Source of the DNA: Costus lasius
Taxonomy: Eukaryota; Streptophyta; Magnoliopsida; Zingiberales; Costaceae
Length of the DNA stretch: 64,000 nucleotides
Assembly: GCA_027563935.2 (NCBI GenBank)
Contig: CM050451.1
Span: 34,115,565 to 34,179,564 of the forward strand
Direction: 5' to 3'
The position numbers were made by a program, and so were the translations under genes. This document shows positions 1 to 11,956 of the stretch, one piece after another. Below the pieces are notes generated by a model. It searched no databases. It was not told the DNA's origin and was given only the letters and a program-made list of their open reading frames with translations. How positions within the stretch are numbered: position 1 is the stretch's first letter; the number at the start of each line of letters is the position of its first letter.

Positions 1-1147
1 TTGATGCCAATGGGGTTTTCAAAATTTATTTTCTTTTAATTGGATCACATGTTGTTTGATGCCTATGCTTGTTTATTTATTCTTATGTGGGCTGCCCATG
101 TTAAATGTGTGCTGTGCTGGGGCCTGCGTGCCTGGAATTAAACCTGTAAATTAATATTATTGTGATCTGCGAATCACTTTTTAATTAATTTATTGTATAA
201 TTGACCTGCGAGTCAAACTTGTCTAGATAGATCAAAATGTATTTTGATTAGACAAGAGCACAAAGGCACACATCCCAGAGGGGCATTCAGCTGGTGGCGC
301 ACCTGAGGTGCTCTTGGCGCAAGGGCCCTGGGTTGGACCAGATGAGATGCTAAAGACCCAAGAAGAGCAAGTGAAGACTTAAGTATCTTAAGGTCTTACT
401 TAGGCTATGGGCTTTTACCACATAAGATGCATGCTTTCTTTTATTGTTTAAATAAGTAGAACAGCATGATTTATTTATCTTCTGCTATAGCCATAGGATT
501 TGCCTGATAGTAAGAAGATAAAAGACCGTTAAAATCCAAACGCTAAAATATCAAGCACGTAATGCCTTATGACGCGAAACCTCACTGTTCTGACTATCGT
601 TGGAGCCGTGTTGTACCCACTCAGTGGGCACGTCCATCTATCTTCAGACGGTGCGGGATTTCACCTGCGTGTTACAGAGAAGGGATTTATCGCTTCTCGT
701 TGCTCAGCATAGCACGTGGTGGTCCAGGGAGTAGGTCGGGTCAGCTTGACCATGTAGGCTACATATGTGGCGCATATGGTAGCGCATGGAGGCAGCCATC
801 TGAGGGATCAGAGACTGTGTTGTACCAACTCAGTTGGCACAGTCTGCTGGATTGCCCAGATGAAGGGGAATCGCACGGGTTGGCGATTGGCAGGGACTGC
901 CTACCAGAAATTAGTGCTTGTCATCTCTGTGCATCTTATCTCGCCTGAGCGGGACGCGGAGACCAAGTATGAAATCTGGATCCCATCTCACTAAAAGAGT
1001 GTTACTCTTTCGGGCTGTTTTGCTGGATTTTTCAGCCAGATAAAATAGTGAGAAAAAGAATCTTTCTTAAGTCCTGGATTGATTCTATACATTGATACTG
1101 ACCTTGCTGTTCTTGCATTGTTGTAGATTCCTGCAGCAACGAACACC
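1..1147 (+). other. Untranslated leader of A1 (partial)
   Basis: Homologous to 49346-50493 of A5. It holds the twin hairpins at 612-632 (stem CCCAC/GTGGG) and 821-841 (stem CCAAC/GTTGG), a 7-bp hairpin AAAGAGT-gtt-ACTCTTT at 994-1010, and a pyrimidine-rich stretch ending TTGTAG at about 1121-1127, which looks like a 3' splice site 20 nt before the gag ATG. Two overlapping short ORFs (562-948 and 767-994) lie here; I do not regard them as genes. Confidence 0.8.
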
Positions 1148-4100
1148 ATGAGCTTCAATGTGCGATCCCTACTGGAAAGGGAGAAGTTTGCTGGGCCAAA
1201 CTTCTCAGACTGGTTCGGACACCTTAAGATTGTTCTTAAGGCAGAGAGGAAACTGTATGTCCTCGAGACGGCTGTGCCGCCTCAACCCGCTGCGAACGCC
1301 GCAAGGGCGGTTCGTGATGCTTATGAAAAGCACGTCAATGATAGCATTGATGTCGCTTGCCTGATGCTAGCGTCTATGACGCCACCGCTGCAGCGTCAGC
1401 ATGAGGATATGTCGGCTATAGAAATTATAGCGAACCTCAAGATGCTGTATGCTGCACAGGCGAGGACAGAACGCTATAATCTGACAAAGCTTTTCTTTCA
1501 GAGCAAGCTGGCTGAAGGGAGCCCAGTGGGAGCTCACGTGCTCAAGATGATTGGGCACAAGGAGGCTCTGGAGAAACTGGGGCATACCATCAACCAGAAG
1601 CTTGCTGTAGACATTATTCTGCAGTCTCTCCCGCCCTCTTTCGATGCGTTCATTATTAATTTTAATATGAACAAGATCGATTGTACTCCGGCAGAGCTGC
1701 TGAATATGCTCTTGACAACTGAGGAGACTCTGAAGGGAAAGCCTTCAACCTCTGTCTTAATGGTTCCTTCTAGGAACAAGAAGAAGGGGAAGAAGGGCAA
1801 AGCCCCTGTCAAGAACTACAGTAAGGCTCTGAAACAAAAGGTTAAGCGGTCGAAGGACAACAGGTGTTTCCACTGTGGCCAGCTGGGTCACTGGAAAAAG
1901 GACTGTAAAGCGCTCCAAGGAGATAAGAGGGGAAGCATCGCTTCTGGCTCAGGTATATATGTGACTGAGGTCATGTTATCTTCTTCTTCTATTTCATGGG
2001 TGTTGGACACTGCATGTGGAGTTCACATTTGTTCAAATGTGCAGGAACTCAAGAGAAGAAGGCAGGTGGGACAGCATGAGGTGGACCTACGCGTTGGAAA
2101 CGGGGCACGGGTTGCTACTGTTGCTGTAGGAGACTATTTCATCTCATTACCATCTGGCATTGTATTAGAACTAAACAGTTGTTACTTTGTTCCCAGTATT
2201 ACTAAAAATATTGTCTCTATTCCTGCTCTTGTCAGGAAAGTATTTGCCTTTGAATGCAATATTTCAAAGTGTGTTTTATCTTTAGATAATATTGTTTATG
2301 CAACTGGTTCAATTAACAATGGGTTATACATGTTGGACATGGAAAGTTCTATACAAAGTGTTGATATTAAGAAAGCCAAGTATGCTGAAGACAGCACCTT
2401 GTTATGGCATAGTCGTTTAGGCCATATCAACAAGAAGCGCATTAAGCGGTTGCATGATCATGGACTGCTGGGATCTTTCTCCTGTGAGGAGATTGATACA
2501 TGCAAAGCTTGTTTGATGGGTAAAATGACGAAGTCACCTTTTCCTAACAAAGGTCAAAGGGCTTCAGGTTTACTTAACCTTATACACAGTGATGTGTGTG
2601 GGCCGTTTAGTAAACATGCCAGAGGTGGCTATCAGTACTTCATTACATTTACTAATGATTTCAGTAGATATGGTTATGTCTATCTAATGAGACATAAGAG
2701 TGAATCCTTTGACAAGTTCAAAGAGTTCAAGAATGAAGTACAGAATCAGCTAGGCTGAAATATCAAGGCACTTCGTTCTGATCGAGGTGGAGAATACTTG
2801 AGTCATGCGTTTACTGACTATCTAAAAGAGTGTGGGATTATCTCACAGCTCACTCCGCCAGGAACACCGCAATGGAATGGTGTGTCCGAGAGGAGAAATA
2901 GAACGTTACTTGATATGGTTCGTTCTATGATGAGTCAGGCTACTCTTCCATATTCCTTTTGGGGATTTGCACTGGAAACAGCTGCAAAGGTACTAAACCG
3001 AGTGCCATCCAAGGCCGTTTCAAAGACGCCATATGAATTATGGTATGGAAAACAGCCGAGCTTGACATTTATCAGGATCTGGGGTTGCGAGGCTTATGTC
3101 AAAAAACTCGCCTCTGGGAAACTGGAGAACAGATCTGAGAAATGCGTCTTTGTCGGTTACCCTAAGGAAACTAAGGGTTATTATTTCTACGATCCCAAAG
3201 AGAACAAAGTATTTGTTGCTCGGACGGCCATATTTCTTGAGAAGGAGTTTCTTCTGCAAGAAGCCAGTGGGAGAGAAATAAAGCTGGATGAGAATCCAGA
3301 GGAAGGAGAAAGTAGTCAAGCACAGTTGGATGAGCCTGAGCCGGTGGATTAGGTTATTGAACAACCTGAGGCTCAGATATCGCGGGAACCGCGTAGATGG
3401 GGAAGGATCCGTCGATAGCCTGAGCACTATGACGGAGTCTACATCATTGATAATGATGAACCCCTCACTTATGCGGATGAGGTCAGTGGACCGGAGTGAG
3501 CTAGATGGCTTGAAGCTATGCGAGCCGAGATGGACTCCATGTCAGATAACCAAGTCTGGGATTTGGTTGATCCGCCTCCGGGAGTAATCCCTATAGGCTG
3601 TAAATGGATCTTCAAGAAGAAGATTGACATGGATGGTAACGTAGTTACCTATAAAGGCAGGCTAGTTGCGAAAGGTTTCAAACAAATCTACGGGATAGAT
3701 TATGATGAAACTTTCTCTCCTGTAGCCATGTTCAAGTCTATTCGGATTCTTTTCGCGATAGCAGCATATTACGATTATGAGATCTGGCAGATGGATGTGA
3801 AAACAGCTTTCCTTAATGGAAATCTGGATGAGGATGTGTATATGACACAACCTGAAGGTTTCACTAATCCATCAGATCGTCATAAAATATGCAAACTAAA
3901 GAAGTCCATTTATGGACTGAAACAAGCATCTAGAAGCTGGAATATTCGTTTTGATGAATCAATCTCTGAGTTTGGTTTCATCAAGAACGAAGATGACCCG
4001 TGTGTATATAAGAGCTTTAGTGGGAGCGTGATTACATTCCTAGTCCTCTACGTCGATGACATCTTGATCATTGGAAATGATAGTCCAGAAATGCATGCGG

Positions 4101-5032
4101 TTAAGGCATGGCTAAGGAAATGTTTCCAGATGAAAGATTTAGGAGAAGCAGCCTATGTATTAGGTGTGAAGATCTACAGGGATAGATCTAAGAGGCTTCT
4201 CGGGCTGTGCTAGAGTACTTACATCGATAAAGTCCTGGAGAGATTCCATTTAGAGAATTCTAAAAGAGGATATCTTCCAGTCAGACATGGTCTGAATCTT
4301 TCGAAGAGTCAGTGTCCACAAACACAGACTGAGAAAGATGAAATGGACAATACGCCTTATGCTTCGGCTATTGGATCCATTATGTATGCGATGTTGTGTA
4401 CTCGCCCAGACGTCGCTTACGGGTTAAGCGTGACCAGTCGGTTCCAAAGTAATCCAGGTATGGCGCACTGGATTGCAGTCAAGAACATTATAAAATATCT
4501 GCGGAGGACCAAAGATATGTTCTTGATATATGGTGGTCAGGAAGAACTCAGTATAGAAGGATATACTGACGCTTCGTTCCAGTCGGACCAGGATGATTTC
4601 CGATCGCAATCAGGCTATGTTTTTAGCTTGAATGGTGGAGCGGTGGTGTGGAAAAGTTTCAAACAGTCAACTGTTGCTGATTCCACAACAGAAGCCGAGT
4701 ATGTTGCAGCCTCGGAAGCATCCAAGGAGGCAGTGTGGATTCGTAAGTTCGTGAGAGAACTTGGTGTTGTTCCTTCGAGTGTCGATCCTTTGGTTATCTT
4801 CTGTGATAACACTGGAGCCATCGCACAAGCAAAGGAACCACGGTCGCACCAGAAGTCCAAGCACATACAGAGACGGTTTCACTTGATCCGGGAGATCATA
4901 GATCGTGGCGAGATCAAAATATGCAAGGTTCATACAGACGACAATCTGGCTGACCCGCTTACCAAGCCTCTGGCGCAGCAGAAGCATGAGAAGCACTGTA
5001 ATAACATGGGTTTGAGATTTCTCAACCATTAG
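1148..5032 (+). pseudogene. A1 gag-pol polyprotein, five nonsense codons
   Basis: Full-length copia gag-pol reading frame (1294 codons plus stop, no frameshift) broken by TGA 2756-2758 (CGA in A5), TAG 3350-3352, TAG 3416-3418, TGA 3497-3499 and TAG 4211-4213. Domain order is gag with CX2CX4HX4C knuckle, protease (DTAC), integrase, reverse transcriptase with YVDD, then RNase H ending FLNH. The start ATG at 1148 matches A3, A5 and A6. Four of the five stops are C-to-T changes; the one at 3497 is a C-to-G transversion. The first stop falls inside integrase between the first two catalytic Asp residues, so only gag, protease and the start of integrase could be made. The element cannot supply its own reverse transcriptase. 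Confidence 0.93.
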
Positions 5033-5041
5033 ATTAAGTGC

Positions 5042-5052
5042 AAGTGGGAGAT
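5042..5052 (+). other. Polypurine tract of A1
   Basis: AAGTGGGAGAT directly abuts the TGTTGGGG start of the 3' LTR. The same 11 bases precede the 3' LTR of A3, A4, A5, A6 and B. In LTR elements this tract primes plus-strand DNA synthesis. Confidence 0.85.
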
Positions 5053-6760
5053 TGTTGGGGTATGCCCTTAAGGCTAATGTTTGAGCCTTGGGATTGTATC
5101 AGTATCATGTAATAAACTCTTAAGTTTATACAGGCATGGTTGTTATTCAGATTGTTACCTTGTCTGCTGTAATAAGTGTACTTCTGATTAATGTCTCAAT
5201 GCTGTTCAGCTAGGCTGACATGCTAAAAGTCCTTAGTCGATATATCTTGGTGAACATGAGACAGCCTTGATATGATTGAGACTAATATGTGTTCTAATCT
5301 TATAGGATGCTTCAAGCATGGAATAAGATGTAGACTCATGGGTACATTGGATGTACTGGACAGACCCTTCTAGGACATTCAATTGCTTGTCACAATGTGA
5401 ATGATCCTTGATTGCAACAAGTGGCACATGTCCTCTGACTTGAGATCACTTGTGTTTCTAAATGATGATTGTCATTGTTTTGAGGTAGTTCAATATCATT
5501 TGAAACATAATGGTTATAGACTATCTTCGATAATGATCATGAGTCAGGTTAGGGCACTAGTGATAGATAGAGGATTGCCGTCTCCTTGTTGAAGGAGTGT
5601 GGTGTTCTATAGGGGCCCCCTAGATGAGATGATTGAGAAAGTGTATGGCCATACCCAGGTGACTATGTGCATCTGATCTAATCATGCTCATCATATTGGA
5701 GCTACAGGCTTGACACGCTTGTCCAATAAGAACATCCAGTGGCAAAGGATACATGCATGCCTTGTGAAGTGGATTCACACTTGTGCTATGGTTTGGGTGT
5801 AGTCTTGGAAGACTCTTTCCTTTATATCGGGAGACAGTGATGTGTTTCTAGATACCCCTCACTGATCGTGATAATGTAAGTTATCGTTACCGACATTTAA
5901 AGGAAACCCTTAGGGTCGCACAATTTGATGATATGGCTTACTTAAGTCAGATCGTGTGGACTGGATTGTTTTGATTCAGTTTAAAGGAGTTTAAACTCTG
6001 ATTGTAAGTGAGATCCAGTCTAATCATGTTTGATTGATTAGGGCTTGCGATCGGTAAGCTTCGATCGAGAGGATTGATGCTAGATCGGTGAGATCAAGAG
6101 CATCATGAGATGAACGGTTAGATTGGAAACCTTAGGGTTTAGTTGATCTAGACCGATTGGCTTGGGCTGGCTTGGTTTGGCCTTTGGACCGAACACATTT
6201 ACTTTGAACCGGTTCAAGAGCTTGAACGTATGGTTCATTGTTTTGGCGTTTTGATCGATTTAGTGATCATGAACGCATGGCTTAATGGATTTTCCAATTT
6301 TGGAAAGTCATTTAGCGCATGTTCCCTTGAACGCCAAATGACTTGAACGCTCCATTCAACTCTCGTCTCCTTGCTCTTGCTTGACGAGACTTTGGCGTGG
6401 AGAAGGCGAGGTCTTGGTGGAGGTTCGGCAAGCCTAGACATCATCTCTCATTTCCTTACCATACGAGAGGGACCCTTGAAGGACCTTGCTAGCACAAGGA
6501 TCTCCAAGGAGCAAGCACATCATCTTGTGTGCGTCAACTAGGGAGAAGATCCCTTTCGATCTTTCTCTTCCAAGTCGCCATCTTCCTCATGGCTTTGGTA
6601 TGGATCTAAACTTCATCAAGTTGATCATATTATCTTGCTAAGATCCATGAAAAACCCTTGCTTCCGCTTGCAATTTTTATGCGCCACCCTTAAGGGTTTT
6701 TCGCCCCCCTCTTGAAAGGGGTTTCATCTGCTTGCACTCCCCCTTGAAGGGGACTCTTCA
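5053..6760 (+). repeat. 3' LTR of A1
   Basis: 1708-bp LTR from TGTTGGGG to CTCTTCA. Most of it is nearly identical to the A5 LTRs, with more differences in the first ~180 bp. It carries the shared LTR landmarks: TTTATAT box, conserved block beginning GATGTGTT and ending CCTCACT, and the following hairpin. It has no 5' partner in the window. Confidence 0.92.
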
Positions 6761-8196
6761 GCTTCGAGCATGGAATAAGATGTAGACTCATGGGTACATT
6801 GGATGTACTGGACAGACCCTACTAGGATATTCAATTGCTTGTCACAATGTGAATAATCCTTGTTTGCAACAAGTGGCACATGTCCTCTGACTTGAGATCA
6901 CTTGTGTTTCTAAATGATGATTGTCATTGTTTTGAGGTAGTTCAATATCATTTGAAACATAATGGTTATAGACTATCTTGGATAATGATCATGAGTCAGG
7001 TTAGGACACTAGTGATAGATATAGGATTGCCGTCTCCTTGATTGGAGTGTGATGTTCTAAAGGGGCCCCCTTGAATGAGATGATTGAGAAAGTGTATGGC
7101 CATACCCAGATGACTATGTTCATCTGATCTAATCATTCTCATCATATTGGAGTTACAGGCTTGACACGCTTGTCCAATATGAACATCCAGTGGCAAAGGA
7201 AACATGTATGCCTTGTGAAGTGGATTCACACTTGTGCTGTGGTTTGGGTGTAGTCTTGGAAGACTCTTTCCTTTATATCGGGAGACAGTGATGTGTTGCT
7301 AGATACCCCTCACTGATCGTGATAACGTGAGTTGTCGTTACCGACATTTAAAGGAAACCCTTAGGGTCGCACAATTTGATGATATGGCTTACTTAAGTCA
7401 GATCGTGTGGACTGAATTGTTTTGGTTCCGTTTAAAGGGATTTAATCTCTGATTGTAAGTGAGATCTGGTCTGATCATGTTTGATTGATTAGGGCTTAAG
7501 ATCGGCAAGCTTTGATTGAGAGAATGGATGCTAGATCGGTGAGATCAAGAGCATCAAGAGATGAACGGTTAGATCTGGAACCTATTGGTTCAATGAGATC
7601 TGGACCAAATGGCTTGGGTTAATTGGTCTTTGAACCAAACCAAATTGAACCAGCTCATCAAGTGAGCGCATGGTTCATGGGAGAAGAGATTTGCGATTTG
7701 TTCTTGAGCGCATTTCATGATGAGAAGTGGTTTTGCTATTTTTAGATAGCATGTCACTTACGTGACCACATCTCACGTCGCCTCTCTTCACGCCTCCCTC
7801 TCGCCCTCTTGTCGCCTGTTGGTTTTTGGTTCTTGACACATTCGTGTGGTAGAGCTTCTTGACGACAAGGGAGAGGTCTCGCCAAGCAAGGAAAATCTTC
7901 TCTTCCCTTTCATACGACAAAGACCTTTGAAGAACCTTGCTAGCACAAGGATCAACAAAGAGTAGGCGGCATCACCTTGTGTGCGTCACTTTTGGAGAAG
8001 ATCCCTTTCGATCTTTGCTTCCAAGGCACCATCCAAAGGATGGCGATGGTATGATCCTTCTTATGTTTGCAATCGGGGTTTATGTAGTTGATCATATCTC
8101 ATGCAATCGATCCCTAGAAATCCATTCCGCTGCTTTAAAACCTCCATATGCGCCAGTAGGGTTTCGCCCCCCCCCCCCTTGTTGAGGGGACTTTCA
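6761..8196 (+). repeat. LTR Y, 3' fragment interrupted by A1
   Basis: A-family LTR missing roughly its first 240 bp, which must lie left of A1. It ends in GGGGACTTTCA at 8196, after a run of 13 C at about 8166-8178. The next bases, CGAAG (8197-8201), belong to the RT/RNase H region of the minus-strand element A2, not to a primer site. Y is therefore either a solo LTR or the 3' LTR of an element whose body is left of the window. Its insertion removed the end of the A2 reading frame from view. Confidence 0.85.
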
Positions 8197-11100
8197 CGAA
8201 GCATAAGGCGTATTGTCCATTTCATCTTTCTCTGTCTGTGTTTGTGGACACTGACTCTTTGAAAGATTCAGACCATGTCTGACTGGAAGATATCCTCTTT
8301 TAGAATTTTCTAAATGGAATCTCTCCAGGGCTTTATAGATGTAAGTACTCTGGCACAGCCCGAGAAGCCTCTTAGATCTATCTCTGTAGATCTTCACACC
8401 TAATACATAGGCTGCTTCTCCTAAATCTTTCATCTGGAAACATTTTCTTAACCATGCTTTAACCGCATGTAGTTCAGGAATATCGTTTCCAATGATTAAG
8501 ATATCATCGACGTAGAGGACTAGGAAAGTAATCACGCTCCCACTAAACCTCTTATATACACACGGGTCATCTTCATTCTTGATGAAACCAAATTCACAGA
8601 TTGATTCATCAAAACGAATATTCCAGCTTCTTGATGCTTGTTTAAGTCCATAAATGGACTTCTTTAATTTGCATATTTTATGACGATCTGATGGATTAGT
8701 GAAACCTTCAGGTTGTGTCATATACACATCCTCTTCTAGTTTTCCATTAAGGAAAGCGGTCTTCACGTCCATTTGCCAGATCTCATAATCATAATATGCC
8801 GCTATCGCGAGAATAATCCGAATAGACTTGAACATGGCTACAGGAGAGAAAGTTTCATCATAATCTATCCCGTAGATTTGTTTGAAACCTTTCGCAACTA
8901 GCCTGCCTTTATAGGTAACCACGTTACCATCCATGTCTATCTTCTTCTTGAAGATCCATTTACAGCCTATAGGGATTACTCCCGGAGGCGGATCAACCAA
9001 ATCCCAAACTTGGTTATCAGACATGGAGTCCATCTCGGCTCGCATAGCTTCAAGCCATCTCGCTGATTCCGGTCCACTGAGCGCATCCGCATAAGTGAGG
9101 GGTTCATCATCAATGATGTAGACTCCGTCATAGCGCTCAGGCTGTCGACGGATCCTTCCCGATCTTCGCGGTTCCCGTGATATCTGAGCCTCAGGTTGTT
9201 CAGTAACCTGATCTACTGGCTCAGGCTCATCCAACTGTGCTTAACTACTTTGTCCTTCTTCTGGATTCTCATCCAGCTTTATTTCTCTCCCACTGGCCTC
9301 TTGCAGAAGAAATTCCTTCTCAAGAAAAATAGCCGTTCGAGCAACAAATACTTTGTTCTCTTTGGGATCGTAGAAATAATAACCCTTAGTTTCCTTAGGG
9401 TAACCGACAAAGATACATTTCTCAGATCTGCTCTCTAGTTTCCCAGAGGCGAGCTTTTTGACATAAGCCTCGCAACCCCAGATCTTGATAAATGTCAAGC
9501 TCGGCTGTTTCCCATACCATAACTCATATGGAGTCTTTGAAACTGCCTTGGATGGCACTCGGTTTAGTACCTTTGCAGCTGTTTCCAGTGCAAATCCCCA
9601 AAAGGAGTAAGGTAGAGTAGCCTGACTCATCATAGAACGAACCATATCCAGTAAGGTTCTATTTCTCCTCTCGGACACACCATTCCATTGCGGTGTTCCT
9701 GGCGGAGTGAGCTGTGAGATAATCCCACACTCCTTCAGATAGTCAGTAAACTCATGACTCAAGTATTCTCCACCTCGATCTGAACGAAGTGCCTTGATAT
9801 GTCGGCCTAGCTGATTTTGTACTTCATTTTTGAACTCTTTGAACTTGTCAAAAGAATCACTCTTATGTCTCATTAGATAGACATAACCATACCTACTGAA
9901 ATCATCAGTAAAGGTAATGAAGTATGAATAGCCACCTCTGGCATGTTTACTAAATGGCCCACACACATCACTGTGAATGAGGTCAAGTAAACCTGAAGCC
10001 CTTTGACCTTTATTAGAAAGAGGAGACTTCGTCATTTTACCCATTAAACAAGCTTTGCATGTATCAAGCTCCTCATAGGAAAATGATCCCAGCAGTCTAT
10101 AATCATGCAACCGCTTAATGCGCTTCTTGTTAATATGGCCTAAACGACTATGCCATAACAAGGTGCGGTCATCAGCATACTTGGCTTTCTTAATATCAAT
10201 CTGTTGTATAGAACATTCCATATCCAACATGAATAACCCATTGTTAATTGACCCAGTAGCATAAACAATATTATCAAAAGAAATATAACACTTTGAAATC
10301 TTGCATTCAAAGGAAAACCCTTTCCTGACAAGAGCAGGAATAGAGATAATATTCTTGGTTATGCTCGGTACAAAATAACAATTGTCCAGTTCTAATACAA
10401 GACCAGATGGTAAAGAGATGTGATAAACTCCTACAGCAACAGCAGCAACCCGTGCCCTGTTTCCAACTCGTAGGTCCACCTCATGCTGTCCCACCTGTCT
10501 TCTTCTCTTGAGTTCCTGTACATTTGAACAAATGTGAACTCCACATGCAGTGTCCAACACCCATGATATAGAAGAAGAAACCATGACCTCAGTCACGAAA
10601 ATACCTAAGCCTGAAGCGAAAGACTTGCTTCCCTTCTTATCTCCTTGGAGCGCTTTACAGTCCTTTTTCCAGTGACCCAGCTGGCCACAATGGAAACATC
10701 TGTATTCCTTCGACCGCTTGAGCTTTTGTTTCAGTGCCTTGTTGTAGCTCTTGACAGGGGCTTTGCCCTTCTTCCCCTTCTTCTTGTTCCTAGAAGGAAA
10801 CATTAGGACAGAGGATGAAGGCGTTCCCTTCTCACGAGACTGAGTCTGCTCAGTAGTCAAGAGCATATTCAGTAACTCTGCAGGCGTACAGTCGATCTTG
10901 TTCATATTAAAATTAATGATGAATGGATCGAAAGAGGCCGGGAGAAACTGCAGGATGATGTCTACAACAAGCTCCTGATTGATGGTGTGTCCCAGTTTCT
11001 TTAGAGCCTCTTTGTACCCAATCATCTTGAGTACGTGAGCTCCCACTGGACTCCCTTCAGTCAGTTTGCTCTGAAAGAAAAGTTTAGTCAAGTTATAGCG

Positions 11101-11424
11101 TTCAGTCCTCGCCTGTGCAGCATACAGCATCTTGAGGTTTGCTATAATTTCTATAGCAGATAGATCCTCATGCTGACGCTGGAGCTCTGGCGTCATAGAT
11201 GCTAGCATAAGGCAAGCGACATCAATGCTATAATTGACATGCTTCTAATAAGCATCTCGAACCGCCCTTGCGACGTTCGCAGCGGGTTGAGGCGGTATAG
11301 CCGTCTAGAGGACATACAGCTTCCTCTCAGCCTTAAGAACAATCTTAAGGTGTCCGTACCAGTCTGAGAAGTTTGGCCCAGCAAACTTCTCCCTTCCCAG
11401 TAGGGATCGTACATTGAACGCTGT
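8197..11424 (-). pseudogene. A2 gag-pol, truncated, start codon absent
   Basis: Single minus-strand frame homologous to the first 1076 codons of A5 gag-pol, ending at the YAS motif where LTR Y begins. Nonsense codons are TAG at 11307-11305, TAG at 11247-11245 (both early gag) and TAA at 9243-9241 (linker before RT). The codon aligned with the usual ATG is ACA (11424-11422), the same change as in A4. Zinc knuckle, protease DTAC, integrase D,D35E and RT YVDD are otherwise readable. The stops make it non-functional. Confidence 0.9.
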
Positions 11425-11956
11425 GGTGTTCGTTGCTGCAGTAATCTACAACAATGCAAGAACAGCAAGGTCAGTATCAATGTTAGAATCAATTCAGGAC
11501 TTAAGAATGATTCTTTTCTCACTATTTTATCTGGCTGAAAAATCCAGCAAAACAGCCCGAAAGAGTAAAACTCTTTTAGTGAGATGGGATCCAGATTTCA
11601 TACTTGGTCTCCGCGTCCCGCTCAGGCGAGATAAGAAGCACAGAGAGTACAAGCACTAATTTCTGGTAGGCAATCCCTGCCAATCGCCAACCCGTGCTAT
11701 TCCCCTTCATCTGGGCAATCCAGCAGACTATGCCAACTGAGTTGGTACAACACAGTCTCTGATCCCACAGATGGCTGCCTCCATACAGCTACCATATGCT
11801 CAATATGTAGCCTACATGGTCAAGCTGACCTGACCTACTCCCTGGATCACCACGTGCTATGCTGAGCAACGAGAAGCGATAAATCCCTTCTCTGTAACAC
11901 GCAGGTGTAATCACACACCGTCTGAAGATAGATGGGCGTGCCCACTGAGTGGGTAC
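11425..11956 (-). other. A2 leader, gag-proximal part
   Basis: Untranslated leader on the minus strand, including the AAAGAGT/ACTCTTT hairpin and twin hairpin 2. It is cut by A3 exactly at the base of twin hairpin 1 (CCCACTGAGTGGG on the plus strand at 11941-11953). The stretch 11287-11956 has a second copy at 23671-24340, colinear without indels and with about eight substitutions. Confidence 0.85.

Larger units (their letters stand above)
1..6760 (+). mobile_element. Ty1/copia element A1, left end outside window
   Basis: Plus-strand copia element. The window opens inside its untranslated leader, at the point equivalent to 49346 in A5, so about 0.66 kb of leader, the primer site and the 5' LTR lie to the left. 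Visible parts are leader (1-1147), gag-pol pseudogene (1148-5032), purine tract (5042-5052) and full 3' LTR (5053-6760). The sequence after the LTR begins GCTTC (6761-6765), the expected right target-site copy, and continues as the interior of another A-family LTR (Y). So A1 inserted into Y. The coding region is very similar to A5 but carries five nonsense codons. Confidence 0.93.
8197..11956 (-). mobile_element. Copia element A2, 3' part (minus strand)
   Basis: Minus-strand A-family element. This block holds gag-pol codons 1-1076 and the downstream end of the leader. It is interrupted on the left by LTR Y and on the right by element A3, which inserted at 11956/11957 with GGTAC (11952-11956) as left target copy. 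The remainder of the leader, the primer site and the 5' LTR lie at 23671-27297. The RNase H end and 3' LTR are left of the window. Confidence 0.85.

Noticed and set aside
562..948. 128-codon ORF in the A1 leader, also at 49908-50294 in A5
   Set aside because: Broken or shortened in A3, A4 and A6, overlaps structured leader sequence, and matches no protein motif I know.
8166..8178. Run of 13 C in LTR Y as a functional element
   Set aside because: Most likely slippage within the C-rich LTR end; length may also be a sequencing error.
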